From positions 129,542 to 193,541 of the forward strand of contig JAZRAA010000016.1 of NCBI GenBank assembly GCA_045634325.1: DNA of 64,000 nt, in the 5' to 3' direction. This document shows, piece after piece, positions 1 through 6,990 of this stretch (position 1 is its first letter; every line of letters begins with the position of its first letter). The notes beneath the pieces are model-generated. The model was not told where the DNA came from, searched no databases, and worked only from the letters and a program-made list of their open reading frames with translations. The position numbers were made by a program, and so were the translations under genes. The DNA comes from URNF01 sp045634325. Its GTDB lineage: Bacteria > Bacillota > Clostridia > Oscillospirales > Acutalibacteraceae.

Positions 1-1298
1 GCGTTTTGCCGCAGGTGTATCCTGTCATCAAACGATTGCAACAACAATTGCGACAAGAATTGCGGGATAGAGGCGTGACCGATTTTGATGCGTTTGATAT
101 TTTGCAAGACGGCAAAATTCATATGGCACGAATGGCGTTGTTTGCCTCGCATGCGGTCAATGGTGTGGCGGATATTCACACAGGGTTGCTCAAAACACGG
201 GTATTGCCCGCATGGTATGCACAATATCCCGAACGGTTTTTCAATATCACCAACGGTATTACCCAACGTCGTTGGCTTGCGCTTGCCAATCCGGAATTGT
301 CTGCGCTCATCAGTGACCGCATTGGCAGTGATTGGTTGACCGATTTGTCACGGTTACAGGAATTGAAAACTTTTGTCGGTGATAGAGAGTTTTTAGAACA
401 ATTGCGCTTTATGCGGCAAAAAAAGAAAAAACAACTGGCACGCTATATGGAGAAAAAAGACGGTCTCTCATTGCGTTGGGATTTCATGCTGGATGTGCAA
501 ATCAAACGCTTGCACGAATATAAACGTCAATTTTTGAATGCGTTGTCCATTTTGGATATTTGTTTTGGATTGCAAGACGGCAGTATAGAGGATTTCACAC
601 CGACGGCGTTCATTTTCGGCGGCAAAGCGGCACCCGGGTATCACCGTGCCAAAGCGATTATCAAATGTATTCATGCGGTGGCAGAGTATGCGGCGCGTGA
701 CCCTAAACTTGCCGACAAAGTACAGGTGTTGTTTGTAGAGGACTATGGCGTATCGTATGCTGAGAAACTCATTCCCGCTACGGATATTTCGGAACAGATT
801 TCTACTGCCGGCACCGAAGCATCGGGCACGAGTAATATGAAATTTATGCTCAACGGTGCTGTGACGCTTGGCACGTATGATGGTGCGAACATTGAAATCG
901 TGCGGGAAGCGGGTAATGAGAACAACTATATTTTCGGCGCCACGGTGGAGGAACTTGAACGTGTTCGACCGCAGTATAAACCGCAAGAATTGTTAGACAC
1001 GCAACCGCGCTTGCGACGGGTGGTGGAAGCGCTCACTGACGGCACTTTGGATGACGGTGGTTTCGGCATGTTTAAGGAGTTGCAACAATCGTTGTTGCAA
1101 GCGGATTGGCAAGCGGCGGATTACTATTATCTGCTTGGTGATTTTGCTGCCTATCAGGAAACCCGCTTGCGTGTCAATCGGGAGTATCGTGACGGCGATG
1201 CGTTTGCAAAGAAAATGTTGTATAATATCGCATCGGCTGGCGTTTTTTCTGCCGACCGTGCGGTGAAGGAATATGCTGAGAAAATTTGGCAGGTATAA
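1..1298 (+). CDS. glgP: Glycogen phosphorylase, C-terminal part (5' end outside window)
   Basis: This enzyme releases glucose-1-phosphate from glycogen or maltodextrin with a PLP cofactor. Only the last 430 or so residues are present, and the frame stays open to the left edge, so the gene is cut by the window. The hallmark motifs are FGGKAAPGYHRAK and the PLP-lysine region EASGTSNMKFMLNGA, followed by TYDGANIEI, all as in the GT35 family. The ending at EKIWQV is typical of the family. A strong hairpin follows the stop, so this is the last gene of its transcript. Family assignment is secure, but the substrate (glycogen or maltodextrin) cannot be told from this part. Confidence 0.95.
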   Translation, partial: VLPQVYPVIKRLQQQLRQELRDRGVTDFDAFDILQDGKIHMARMALFASHAVNGVADIHTGLLKTRVLPAWYAQYPERFFNITNGITQRRWLALANPELSALISDRIGSDWLTDLSRLQELKTFVGDREFLEQLRFMRQKKKKQLARYMEKKDGLSLRWDFMLDVQIKRLHEYKRQFLNALSILDICFGLQDGSIEDFTPTAFIFGGKAAPGYHRAKAIIKCIHAVAEYAARDPKLADKVQVLFVEDYGVSYAEKLIPATDISEQISTAGTEASGTSNMKFMLNGAVTLGTYDGANIEIVREAGNENNYIFGATVEELERVRPQYKPQELLDTQPRLRRVVEALTDGTLDDGGFGMFKELQQSLLQADWQAADYYYLLGDFAAYQETRLRVNREYRDGDAFAKKMLYNIASAGVFSADRAVKEYAEKIWQV

Positions 1299-1299
1299 A

Positions 1300-1336
1300 G
1301 AAAACGGTCGGGAACTTCCCGACCGTTTTCTTTGTT
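1300..1336 (+). terminator. Intrinsic terminator after glgP
   Basis: A near-perfect inverted repeat (arms 1300-1313 and 1317-1330) starts two bases after the glgP stop and ends in a T-rich tract. Confidence 0.9.
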
Positions 1337-1363
1337 GCATGCACAGGGATTTTATGGTATACT
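1335..1363 (+). promoter_or_regulatory. Sigma-A-type promoter for the lipid kinase
   Basis: TTGCAT (1335-1340), a 17-base spacer and TATACT (1358-1363). It lies just after the glgP terminator and about 100 bases before the next gene. Confidence 0.75.
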
Positions 1364-1461
1364 GTTTTATACATAAATGTAAAGTAAGAATACGGATGTT
1401 TCACTTTGCGTTTTTCTTTTCGACAAAATTCGTGTATTTTTTCTATTAAGAGGTGAAAGAT

Positions 1462-2361
1462 ATGGCATGTGCTTTTATCTTATACAATCCGCTTGCGGGC
1501 AATGGGCGTTGTACCGAAAAAATGCAACGCTTGACACATATTTTGACCGATAAAATGGTATACTGTGATGTAACTGCGGATGAAACATATACGCAACGAC
1601 TGTCACAGTTGGAGGCAGAGGATTATATCGTGGTTTGCGGCGGTGACGGTACACTCAACCGCTTTTCTAACAGCATTGCTGATATGGAAATACCGAATGA
1701 TATTCTGTATTATCCGTGTGGTAGTGGCAATGATTTTGCAAATGACGTAGGTATGCTGAAAACGGAAAAACCGTTTTCGGTGAAACGATACTTGCAGAAT
1801 TTACCTACAGCGCAAGTCAACGGAAAAACCTATCGTTTTATTAACGGCGTTGGGTTGGGATTGGACGGACATTGTATTGAGCAAGCTGAACTTTTGCGTG
1901 CCAAAAGTCGTGAACGTATCAATTATAAATGGATCGCACTCAAAGGACTGCTTTTTCAGTATACGCCCACCAATGCAACCGTGACGGTGGACGGTGTGAC
2001 ACGCACCTATGAAAAGGTGTGGCTGGTTCCTACCATGTTCGGACGGCTTTACGGTGGCGGTGTGATGCCCGCTCCCGCACAAGACCGCAACGGTGATACC
2101 CTGACGGTGATGGTGGCGCACAATTTGAGCAAACTGCGTACACTAACATTGTATCCTACCATCATGAAAGGTAAACATGTGCGGCATACCCGTTATATAG
2201 AGATGTTGCAGGGCAAACACATAACCATTTCGTTTGACCGTCCTTGCGCGATGCAAATAGATGGGGAGTCGGTGCACAATGTTTGCTCGTATACAGTGTG
2301 TGCGAGCGGTGTAAAGCAATCTGACTTTGCAGATGAAAAAACGGCCTGCAGTTTGCAATAA
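1462..2361 (+). CDS. Diacylglycerol/lipid kinase family protein (YegS/DagK-like)
   Basis: Probable ATP-dependent lipid kinase of the DAGK catalytic family, acting on a membrane lipid from the cytoplasmic side. The glycine-rich nucleotide loop CGGDGTLNRF lies near residue 60, followed by YPCGSGNDFA and the C-terminal GGGVMPAP region, as in DgkB/YegS proteins. At 299 residues it has the usual length. The start chosen is ATG 1462 behind AAGAGGTG; a GTG at 1453 is in frame but sits inside that ribosome site. The hydrolase gene follows 11 bases later, so the two are probably co-transcribed. The lipid substrate is unknown. Confidence 0.85.
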   Translation: MACAFILYNPLAGNGRCTEKMQRLTHILTDKMVYCDVTADETYTQRLSQLEAEDYIVVCGGDGTLNRFSNSIADMEIPNDILYYPCGSGNDFANDVGMLKTEKPFSVKRYLQNLPTAQVNGKTYRFINGVGLGLDGHCIEQAELLRAKSRERINYKWIALKGLLFQYTPTNATVTVDGVTRTYEKVWLVPTMFGRLYGGGVMPAPAQDRNGDTLTVMVAHNLSKLRTLTLYPTIMKGKHVRHTRYIEMLQGKHITISFDRPCAMQIDGESVHNVCSYTVCASGVKQSDFADEKTACSLQ

Positions 2362-2372
2362 GGAGAGAATAT

Positions 2373-3344
2373 ATGAAAAAGGGTTTCAAACGGCTGTTGA
2401 CCGGTACGGGCGTTGTGGCGGCGGTAACGGCCGCGGCAACGGCGGCTACGTATATACTCACCAGAAAGTTGGTGACGGTGGCGTTAGACCGCGAGGAGCC
2501 TAAAACAATTGGTAAATCGAAAGAGTTGTTGACCGGCAATGCCAATATTGAACAAGTGCTGGAAATGCAACAAGAGATTGCCGTGAAATTGGAAACTGCT
2601 GACTGTGAGGTTGTGGAAATCACAGCGCAGGACGGCACAAAGCTGGTTGGGCATTTGCATCGTGCCGAGCAGGCAAAGCGCACGGTGATTGCTATGCACG
2701 GTTGGCGTTCTTCTTGGGCAAAAGATTTTGGTATGCTGGCAGACTTTTTGTTTGATAACCGGTGCAACGTTCTGTTTGCGGAACAGCGTGGGCAAGGACA
2801 GAGCGGTGGTGAATATATGGGGTTCGGTCTTACCGAACGATTTGATTGCTTGGATTGGATTACGTGGGCTTGTGAACAGTCGTTCTCCGATTTGCCGATA
2901 TACCTTGCGGGTATTTCGATGGGTGCCACTACGGTGTTGATGACAGCCGGTTTTGCATTACCTCAACAGGTGCACGGTATATTTGCCGATTGCGGTTTTA
3001 CTGCGCCGGAAGAAATTTGGAGACATGTCGCTAAAAATATGCACGTATTGTATGATGGATTATGCGGTAGTCTGGCAAGTGCTCTGTTTAAAAAGAAAAT
3101 CAATGTAGAGGTGGATTCGTACTCCACTTTAGAGGCGATGGCTGACTGTAAAGTGCCTGTGCTTTTCATTCACGGGACAGACGACGCATTTGTCCCGATT
3201 GAGATGACTTATGAAAATTACAAAGCCTGCGCGGCGCAAAAGCGGTTATTGGTGGTTCCGGGTGCCGAACATGGTATGAGTTATGTGGTAGATAAAGAAG
3301 GATATGAGGCCGCTGTCAAGGACTTTTGGCGGGAGTTTGATTAA
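2373..3344 (+). CDS. Alpha/beta hydrolase with N-terminal membrane anchor
   Basis: Serine hydrolase of the alpha/beta fold, 323 residues. A hydrophobic stretch near residues 10-28 suggests a membrane anchor. The fold and catalytic triad are visible: the oxyanion region IAMHGWRSSW, the nucleophile elbow AGISMGATT, the acid in FIHGTDDAFVP and the histidine in VPGAEHGMSY. This pattern matches the BAAT/peptidase-S9-like hydrolases often found beside lipid enzymes in clostridia. It follows the lipid kinase closely, with its own AAGGAGAG site. The substrate cannot be predicted. A terminator follows. Confidence 0.85.
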   Translation: MKKGFKRLLTGTGVVAAVTAAATAATYILTRKLVTVALDREEPKTIGKSKELLTGNANIEQVLEMQQEIAVKLETADCEVVEITAQDGTKLVGHLHRAEQAKRTVIAMHGWRSSWAKDFGMLADFLFDNRCNVLFAEQRGQGQSGGEYMGFGLTERFDCLDWITWACEQSFSDLPIYLAGISMGATTVLMTAGFALPQQVHGIFADCGFTAPEEIWRHVAKNMHVLYDGLCGSLASALFKKKINVEVDSYSTLEAMADCKVPVLFIHGTDDAFVPIEMTYENYKACAAQKRLLVVPGAEHGMSYVVDKEGYEAAVKDFWREFD

Positions 3345-3355
3345 AGTTAGGAATG

Positions 3356-3393
3356 AAAAAAGCAGATGCCGTAAAAACGGCATCTGCTTTTTT
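3356..3393 (+). terminator. Intrinsic terminator after the hydrolase (bidirectional)
   Basis: Inverted repeat AAAAAAGCAGATGCCG ... CGGCATCTGCTTTTTT around an A-rich loop. It would also work on the minus strand, downstream of the truncated tRNA copy. It is nearly identical to the terminator at 3497-3536. Confidence 0.9.
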
Positions 3394-3416
3394 GGAGCTG
3401 GTTGACGGACTTGAAC
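3393..3416 (-). pseudogene. 3' fragment of tRNA-Thr (duplicate)
   Basis: These 24 bases are identical to the 3' end of the intact tRNA-Thr at 3536-3559: CCA end, acceptor strand and part of the T arm. No tRNA body follows. Instead about 80 bases with two hairpins lie between this fragment and the intact gene: GAACTTGC/GCAAGTTC, and GTTTTGATG/CATCAAAAC. The fragment also carries its own copy of the tRNA terminator. It may be an integration scar or the end of a tandem duplication. Confidence 0.8.
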
Positions 3417-3496
3417 TGAACTTGCATAGCAAGTTCCAGAAGTTTTGATGTCTTGCGCCATCAAAACATTCGAGGGGGGTTCTTCGCCGCCAACGC

Positions 3497-3536
3497 AAAA
3501 AAAAGCAGACACCGTAAAAACGGTATCTGCTTTTTT
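3497..3536 (-). terminator. Intrinsic terminator of tRNA-Thr
   Basis: Inverted repeat with a 10-base GC-containing stem (one mismatch), flanked by A8 and T6. Read on the minus strand it directly follows the CCA end of the tRNA. Confidence 0.85.
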
Positions 3537-3611
3537 GGAGCTGGTTGACGGACTTGAACCCCCGACCTGCTGATTACAAATCAGCTGCTCTACCAACTGA
3601 GCTAAACCAGC
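3536..3611 (-). tRNA. tRNA-Thr (anticodon TGT)
   Basis: 76 bases including an encoded CCA end. Read on the minus strand, the acceptor arms GCTGGTT and AACCAGC pair, the D arm has AGCTCAGTTGGTAGAGC, and the anticodon stem GCTGA/TCAGC holds the loop TTTGTAA with anticodon TGT. The T loop is TTCAAGT. The T stem contains one G-G mismatch in my fold. The gene stands alone, with its own promoter and terminator. Confidence 0.95.
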
Positions 3612-3623
3612 GAGAACATTGGT

Positions 3624-3652
3624 ATCATATCATCAATGTTTTGAAATGTCAA
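3624..3652 (-). promoter_or_regulatory. Promoter of tRNA-Thr
   Basis: On the minus strand TTGACA (3647-3652), a 17-base spacer and TATGAT (3624-3629), ending 12 bases before the mature tRNA 5' end. This is close to the sigma-A consensus. Confidence 0.85.
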
Positions 3653-3658
3653 CCCTTT

Positions 3659-4141
3659 TTACACCACTGCAGGCTCAATGGGTTTGCACACATCTACCCA
3701 GTCAATTGCGGCGGCATACGTATGCAATTCGTCCGGTGTTAATTCGATAGCACTGTTACTGCTGCCGCAGGCGGGGAATACGGTTTCAAATCGCAAAATG
3801 GATTTGTCAAGATACACGGCAACGCCATCGTTGACCGCAAACGGACATACACCGCCTACTGCATGACCAATAGCAGCTTCAACTTCTTCAAAGCGCAGCA
3901 TACTTGCCTTGCAACCGAAGGTTTGTTTGAATTTTGCGTTGTCGATTTTTACGTCGCCTGCCGCGACAACTAATATATAGTTCTCTTTTCCTTTAAAGGA
4001 CATGGTTTTGGCGATGCGAGCGGGTTCGCAACCGAGTGCTTGTGCGGCGAGGGCTACGGTTGCGCTGGAAACCGAAAATTCCAGCACACGATCTTCTAAA
4101 CCGTGTGTTTTAAAAAATGCTTTTACTTTTTCAATAGACAT
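3659..4141 (-). CDS. YbaK/EbsC-family aminoacyl-tRNA deacylase
   Basis: 160-residue protein of the YbaK/ProX editing-domain family, whose members hydrolyse mischarged tRNAs such as Cys-tRNA(Pro). Family features visible are the lysine in ARIAKTMSFK near residue 50, the central GCKASMLRFEE region and the C-terminal VGGVCPFAV plus FPACGSSNSAIEL. The start is ATG 4141 behind AAAGGTGAAAG; longer readings upstream lack a ribosome site. It lies beside a tRNA gene, though the two have separate promoters. Which tRNA it edits is unknown. Confidence 0.85.
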   Translation of the reverse strand: MSIEKVKAFFKTHGLEDRVLEFSVSSATVALAAQALGCEPARIAKTMSFKGKENYILVVAAGDVKIDNAKFKQTFGCKASMLRFEEVEAAIGHAVGGVCPFAVNDGVAVYLDKSILRFETVFPACGSSNSAIELTPDELHTYAAAIDWVDVCKPIEPAVV

Positions 4142-4195
4142 TTCTTTCACCTTTCTTTTGGCAAAAATGCAAAAGTGACCGGTTTTTTTATGTGG

Positions 4196-4234
4196 ATTTT
4201 GCATTTTTTGCATCTTAAATATTGCAAAATGCAG
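4196..4234. repeat. Imperfect inverted repeat of TGCATTTT/TTGCAAAATGCA upstream of the ybaK-like gene
   Basis: AT-rich stretch with arms TGCATTTTTTGCA (4200-4212) and TTGCAAAATGCA (4222-4233), about 60 bases upstream of the ybaK-like start on its coding strand. It could be an operator. The right arm matches 12 bases of the prophage motif at 24939-24950. Confidence 0.45.
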
Positions 4235-4368
4235 TTTTTTATGCTAAACTTTTCAGATAGATGGTAACACAAATTGCTTTCTTTTACAACAAGTTTCAGG
4301 AAAAATATGCTGTTTTGGGGTATACTAACATTGGTATACGAAAACGGTGACGATGAGGAGATTCTGTT

Positions 4369-5442
4369 TTGCAATCGATTATCGAACAGTTTGCGTTGCC
4401 TGCAAAGGCGGTAGATTGTGTTTCGTATGGAAACGGTCATATCAATGACACTTTCAAGGTAACCTGTCTTTCGGAGGATGGCACCCCTAAGCGTTTTGTT
4501 TTGCAGACGATTAGTGCTGCGGTATTTAAAAACCCGCAATTGGTAATGGATAATATTACGTTGGTGACCGAGTTTTTGCGAGATAAGGTATCTGACCCGC
4601 GCGGTGTGTTACAGTTGATTGTTACAAAAGACGGTAAGAATTGTTATTTTGACAAGCAAGGTCGTTGCTGGCGCATGTATGCGTTTGTGGAAGACTCTTT
4701 TTGCCCCGAATCACCGAGTGCGGATGAGTTTTACCAGTGTGCTGTGGCATTTGGCCAGTTTCAACGGCTGTTGCACGATTTTCCCGCTCGTAGTTTGCAG
4801 GAAACGTTGGTGGATTTTCATAATACCCCTAAGCGTTTCCGTGATTTTCTGCAAGCAGTGGAAGCAGACGTGATAGGGCGTGCCGCTAACGTGCAAAAGG
4901 AAATTGCTTTTGTGAAACAACGGGAACCTTTTTATAACGTGTTGTATGCTGCATGTGAGCGAGGAGAATTACCGCTTCGTGTGACACATAACGATACCAA
5001 ATCTAACAATGTTATGCTGGATGCAAAAACCCGAAAAGCATTGTGCGTGATTGATTTGGATACGGTGATGCCCGGTTTTTCGGTGACCGATTTCGGTGAT
5101 GCGATTCGCTTTGGTGCCTCTACTGCCGCCGAGGATGAAACCGATTTGGATAAAGTTTGGTTGGATTTGGATAAGTTTACCGCATATACGAAAGGCTTCC
5201 TCGAAGGATGCGGTGGTTTATTGGATGAGCACGAAATCATGTTGTTGCCGGAAGGCGCTAAAATGATGACCATTGAGTGTGGTATGCGCTTTTTGGAAGA
5301 TTATTTGCGTGGTGACGTGTATTTTAAAACTGCTTATCCCGAACACAATTTGGTGCGTAGCCGTACGCAATTCAAGTTGGTTGCGGATATAGAGAAACAT
5401 TGGGAACAAATGAAGTCAATTGTTAGAAAGAGTATGAGGTGA
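4369..5442 (+). CDS. nahK: N-acetylhexosamine 1-kinase-like phosphotransferase
   Basis: Sugar kinase of the aminoglycoside-phosphotransferase fold, 357 residues. It resembles Bifidobacterium NahK along most of its length as I recall that sequence. Shared blocks are GNGHINDTFKV near the start, the catalytic loop LRVTHNDTKSNN, the metal-binding stretch VIDLDTVMPG, DFGDAIRFGAST, IECGMRFLEDYL and YPEHNLVRSRTQ. NahK converts GlcNAc or GalNAc to the 1-phosphate. The start is TTG 4369 behind GAGGAG. nagB follows four bases after the stop, which supports a role in amino-sugar use. Substrate preference is inferred. Confidence 0.82.
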   Translation: MQSIIEQFALPAKAVDCVSYGNGHINDTFKVTCLSEDGTPKRFVLQTISAAVFKNPQLVMDNITLVTEFLRDKVSDPRGVLQLIVTKDGKNCYFDKQGRCWRMYAFVEDSFCPESPSADEFYQCAVAFGQFQRLLHDFPARSLQETLVDFHNTPKRFRDFLQAVEADVIGRAANVQKEIAFVKQREPFYNVLYAACERGELPLRVTHNDTKSNNVMLDAKTRKALCVIDLDTVMPGFSVTDFGDAIRFGASTAAEDETDLDKVWLDLDKFTAYTKGFLEGCGGLLDEHEIMLLPEGAKMMTIECGMRFLEDYLRGDVYFKTAYPEHNLVRSRTQFKLVADIEKHWEQMKSIVRKSMR

Positions 5443-5446
5443 GTGT

Positions 5447-6157
5447 ATGAAAATTATCGAAGTATCCAGTTATGAACAACTCAGTCGCGATGCCGCCAAT
5501 TTGATTGCGGCGCAGGTATGGGTAAAACCCAATTGCGTGTTGGGTTTGGCTACAGGTTCTTCTCCTCTGGGCACCTATGCCGCTTTGGCTGAGAAATATC
5601 GCGCAGGCGAGTTGGATTTCTCTCAGGTGACATCGGTCAATTTGGATGAATATGTGGGTCTCACCGGCGACCATGAGCAGAGCTATCGCTATTTCATGAA
5701 CGACAATCTGTTCCGTCACATCAATATCCCGATGGACAGAACTTTTGTCCCTAATGGCTGTGCGGAAGATTTGGAAGTGGAAGGTGCGGCGTATGATGCG
5801 CGCATCAAAGAATTGGGAGGTATTGACCTGCAATTGCTCGGTATCGGTTTGGACGGCCACATTGGCTTTAACGAACCGGACGACGTATTTGTCGGCCCCA
5901 CCCACGAAGTAGAACTGGATCCCTCTACCATTGAAGCGAATGCTCGTTTCTTTGATTCTGCAGATGATGTGCCGCGTAAAGCCATCACAATGGGTATGCT
6001 GTCCATTATGCAGGCAAAAAAAGTTTTGTTGATTGCCAATGGCAAAGCAAAGCGTGAAATCGTGGAAAAGGCTTTCTATGGCCCGATTACTCCCGAAGTA
6101 CCGGCATCCATCTTGCAGTTGCATCCTGATGTTACGGTTATTTACAGCGAAAACTAA
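5447..6157 (+). CDS. nagB: Glucosamine-6-phosphate deaminase
   Basis: Converts glucosamine-6-phosphate to fructose-6-phosphate and ammonia, feeding amino sugars into glycolysis. The 236-residue protein has the phosphate loop LATGSSPLGTY near residue 38, the catalytic aspartate in VNLDEYVGL, and IGLDGHIGFNEP with the general base and histidine. It starts four bases after the kinase stop with the ribosome site inside the kinase end, so the pair is translationally linked. A hairpin terminator follows. NagA is not in the window. Confidence 0.95.
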   Translation: MKIIEVSSYEQLSRDAANLIAAQVWVKPNCVLGLATGSSPLGTYAALAEKYRAGELDFSQVTSVNLDEYVGLTGDHEQSYRYFMNDNLFRHINIPMDRTFVPNGCAEDLEVEGAAYDARIKELGGIDLQLLGIGLDGHIGFNEPDDVFVGPTHEVELDPSTIEANARFFDSADDVPRKAITMGMLSIMQAKKVLLIANGKAKREIVEKAFYGPITPEVPASILQLHPDVTVIYSEN

Positions 6158-6162
6158 AATAA

Positions 6163-6194
6163 AAAAATCCCCTTGCGAGAGCAAGGGGATTTTT
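6163..6194. terminator. Bidirectional terminator between nagB and the shikimate-kinase-like gene
   Basis: Perfect 14-base arms AAAAATCCCCTTGC and GCAAGGGGATTTTT around the loop GAGA. It serves the two convergent transcripts. Confidence 0.9.
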
Positions 6195-6198
6195 GTTT

Positions 6199-6687
6199 TT
6201 ATAATGCTTTTACAATCGCACTGACACATTCTTCGGCAGTCATATGTTCACAGTTAATGGTGATATCTGCATACTGTGCATACAAAGGTGATCGCTCCTC
6301 ATATAACTGTTCGAGTGTGCAGTTTTCTTCCATCGCAATACCGCGGGTGGTGATATTGTGAATACGGCTTTGGATGGTTGCGGGGGAGAGGTTTAAATGC
6401 ACGACTTTCCCGTTGGCTTTTAAGTTTTGCATGCCTTCTTCGCAGTATACGGCACTGCCGCCGGTGGCAACCACACAGTTGTCACAGTGCAGGTCGCGTA
6501 ACACTGCATTTTCTTTTTGCTTAAAAATATCTAGGCCTTCTTCGTTTATGATGTCACAAAGTGCTTTACCATAGGTGTTTTGAATAACTAAGTCAGTGTC
6601 TACGAAATCTCTTAAAAGTGATTTTGCAAGCAAAACGCCGACGGTGCTTTTGCCGCAACCGGGCATGCCGATGAGAATGATATTCAT
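6199..6687 (-). CDS. Shikimate-kinase-like P-loop kinase
   Basis: 162-residue small kinase with Walker A GMPGCGKST near residue 8, VDTDLVI in the substrate region and ERSPLYAQYAD near the end, as in shikimate kinases. Residues that bind shikimate are altered: the usual FRxxE reads FKQKE, the GGG loop reads ATGGSAV, and the lid lacks the usual RPLL. The substrate is therefore uncertain, and no other aro gene is nearby. The start is ATG 6687; a TTG 21 bases upstream is in frame but has no ribosome site. It is transcribed divergently from the arginine operon. Confidence 0.7.
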   Translation of the reverse strand: MNIILIGMPGCGKSTVGVLLAKSLLRDFVDTDLVIQNTYGKALCDIINEEGLDIFKQKENAVLRDLHCDNCVVATGGSAVYCEEGMQNLKANGKVVHLNLSPATIQSRIHNITTRGIAMEENCTLEQLYEERSPLYAQYADITINCEHMTAEECVSAIVKAL

Positions 6688-6721
6688 GCGTGTAAATCTC
6701 TTTTCCAAAGTTTTTTCTTCA

Positions 6722-6749
6722 ATTTTACTACATTTTGCGTGCTTGTCAA
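6722..6749 (-). promoter_or_regulatory. Promoter of the shikimate-kinase-like gene
   Basis: On the minus strand TTGACA (6744-6749), a 16-base spacer and TAAAAT (6722-6727), about 35 bases before the start codon. Confidence 0.75.
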
Positions 6750-6797
6750 GTGAGGGATTTTACGAATATCTGTATATATATTGTATAAAACAGCCGC

Positions 6798-6851
6798 TTT
6801 ATGCATAAAAAATGTATAATTTTATGCATAAACATACTTTTTATGCATAAA
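6798..6851. promoter_or_regulatory. Cluster of three TTTATGCATAAA palindromes (candidate ArgR operator)
   Basis: Three exact copies of the 12-base palindrome lie at 6798-6809, 6821-6832 and 6840-6851, between two divergent promoters. The second copy overlaps a longer near-palindrome, ATGTATAATTTTATGCAT (6812-6829), which resembles the 18-base ARG box shape of ArgR/AhrC sites. Position before argG suggests arginine repression, but the factor is inferred. The 303-base gap 6688-6990 holds these sites, both promoters and a small leader hairpin (6941-6959). Confidence 0.65.
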
Positions 6852-6897
6852 ACCAATAAATAATGCAAAATTTCTGTATATTTTTTCATTTTTGGGG

Positions 6898-6926
6898 TTG
6901 ACAAATGCGTATAGGCGGGGTATAAT
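6898..6926 (+). promoter_or_regulatory. Consensus promoter of the arginine operon
   Basis: TTGACA (6898-6903), exactly 17 bases, then TATAAT (6921-6926): both hexamers match the sigma-A consensus fully. It drives argG and probably the rest of argGHCJBDF. Confidence 0.92.
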
Positions 6927-6990
6927 CGCTAGCATGTGGATTGGAAATGTCTTTTCCAACCAAAAAAAGGTACATACGGAGGCAAATAAA

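Noticed and set aside
3246..3596. Minus-strand open frame of 116 residues across the tRNA-Thr region
   Set aside because: It is a translation of the tRNA, its duplicate fragment and two terminators; repeated motifs in it come from the duplicated DNA, not from a protein.
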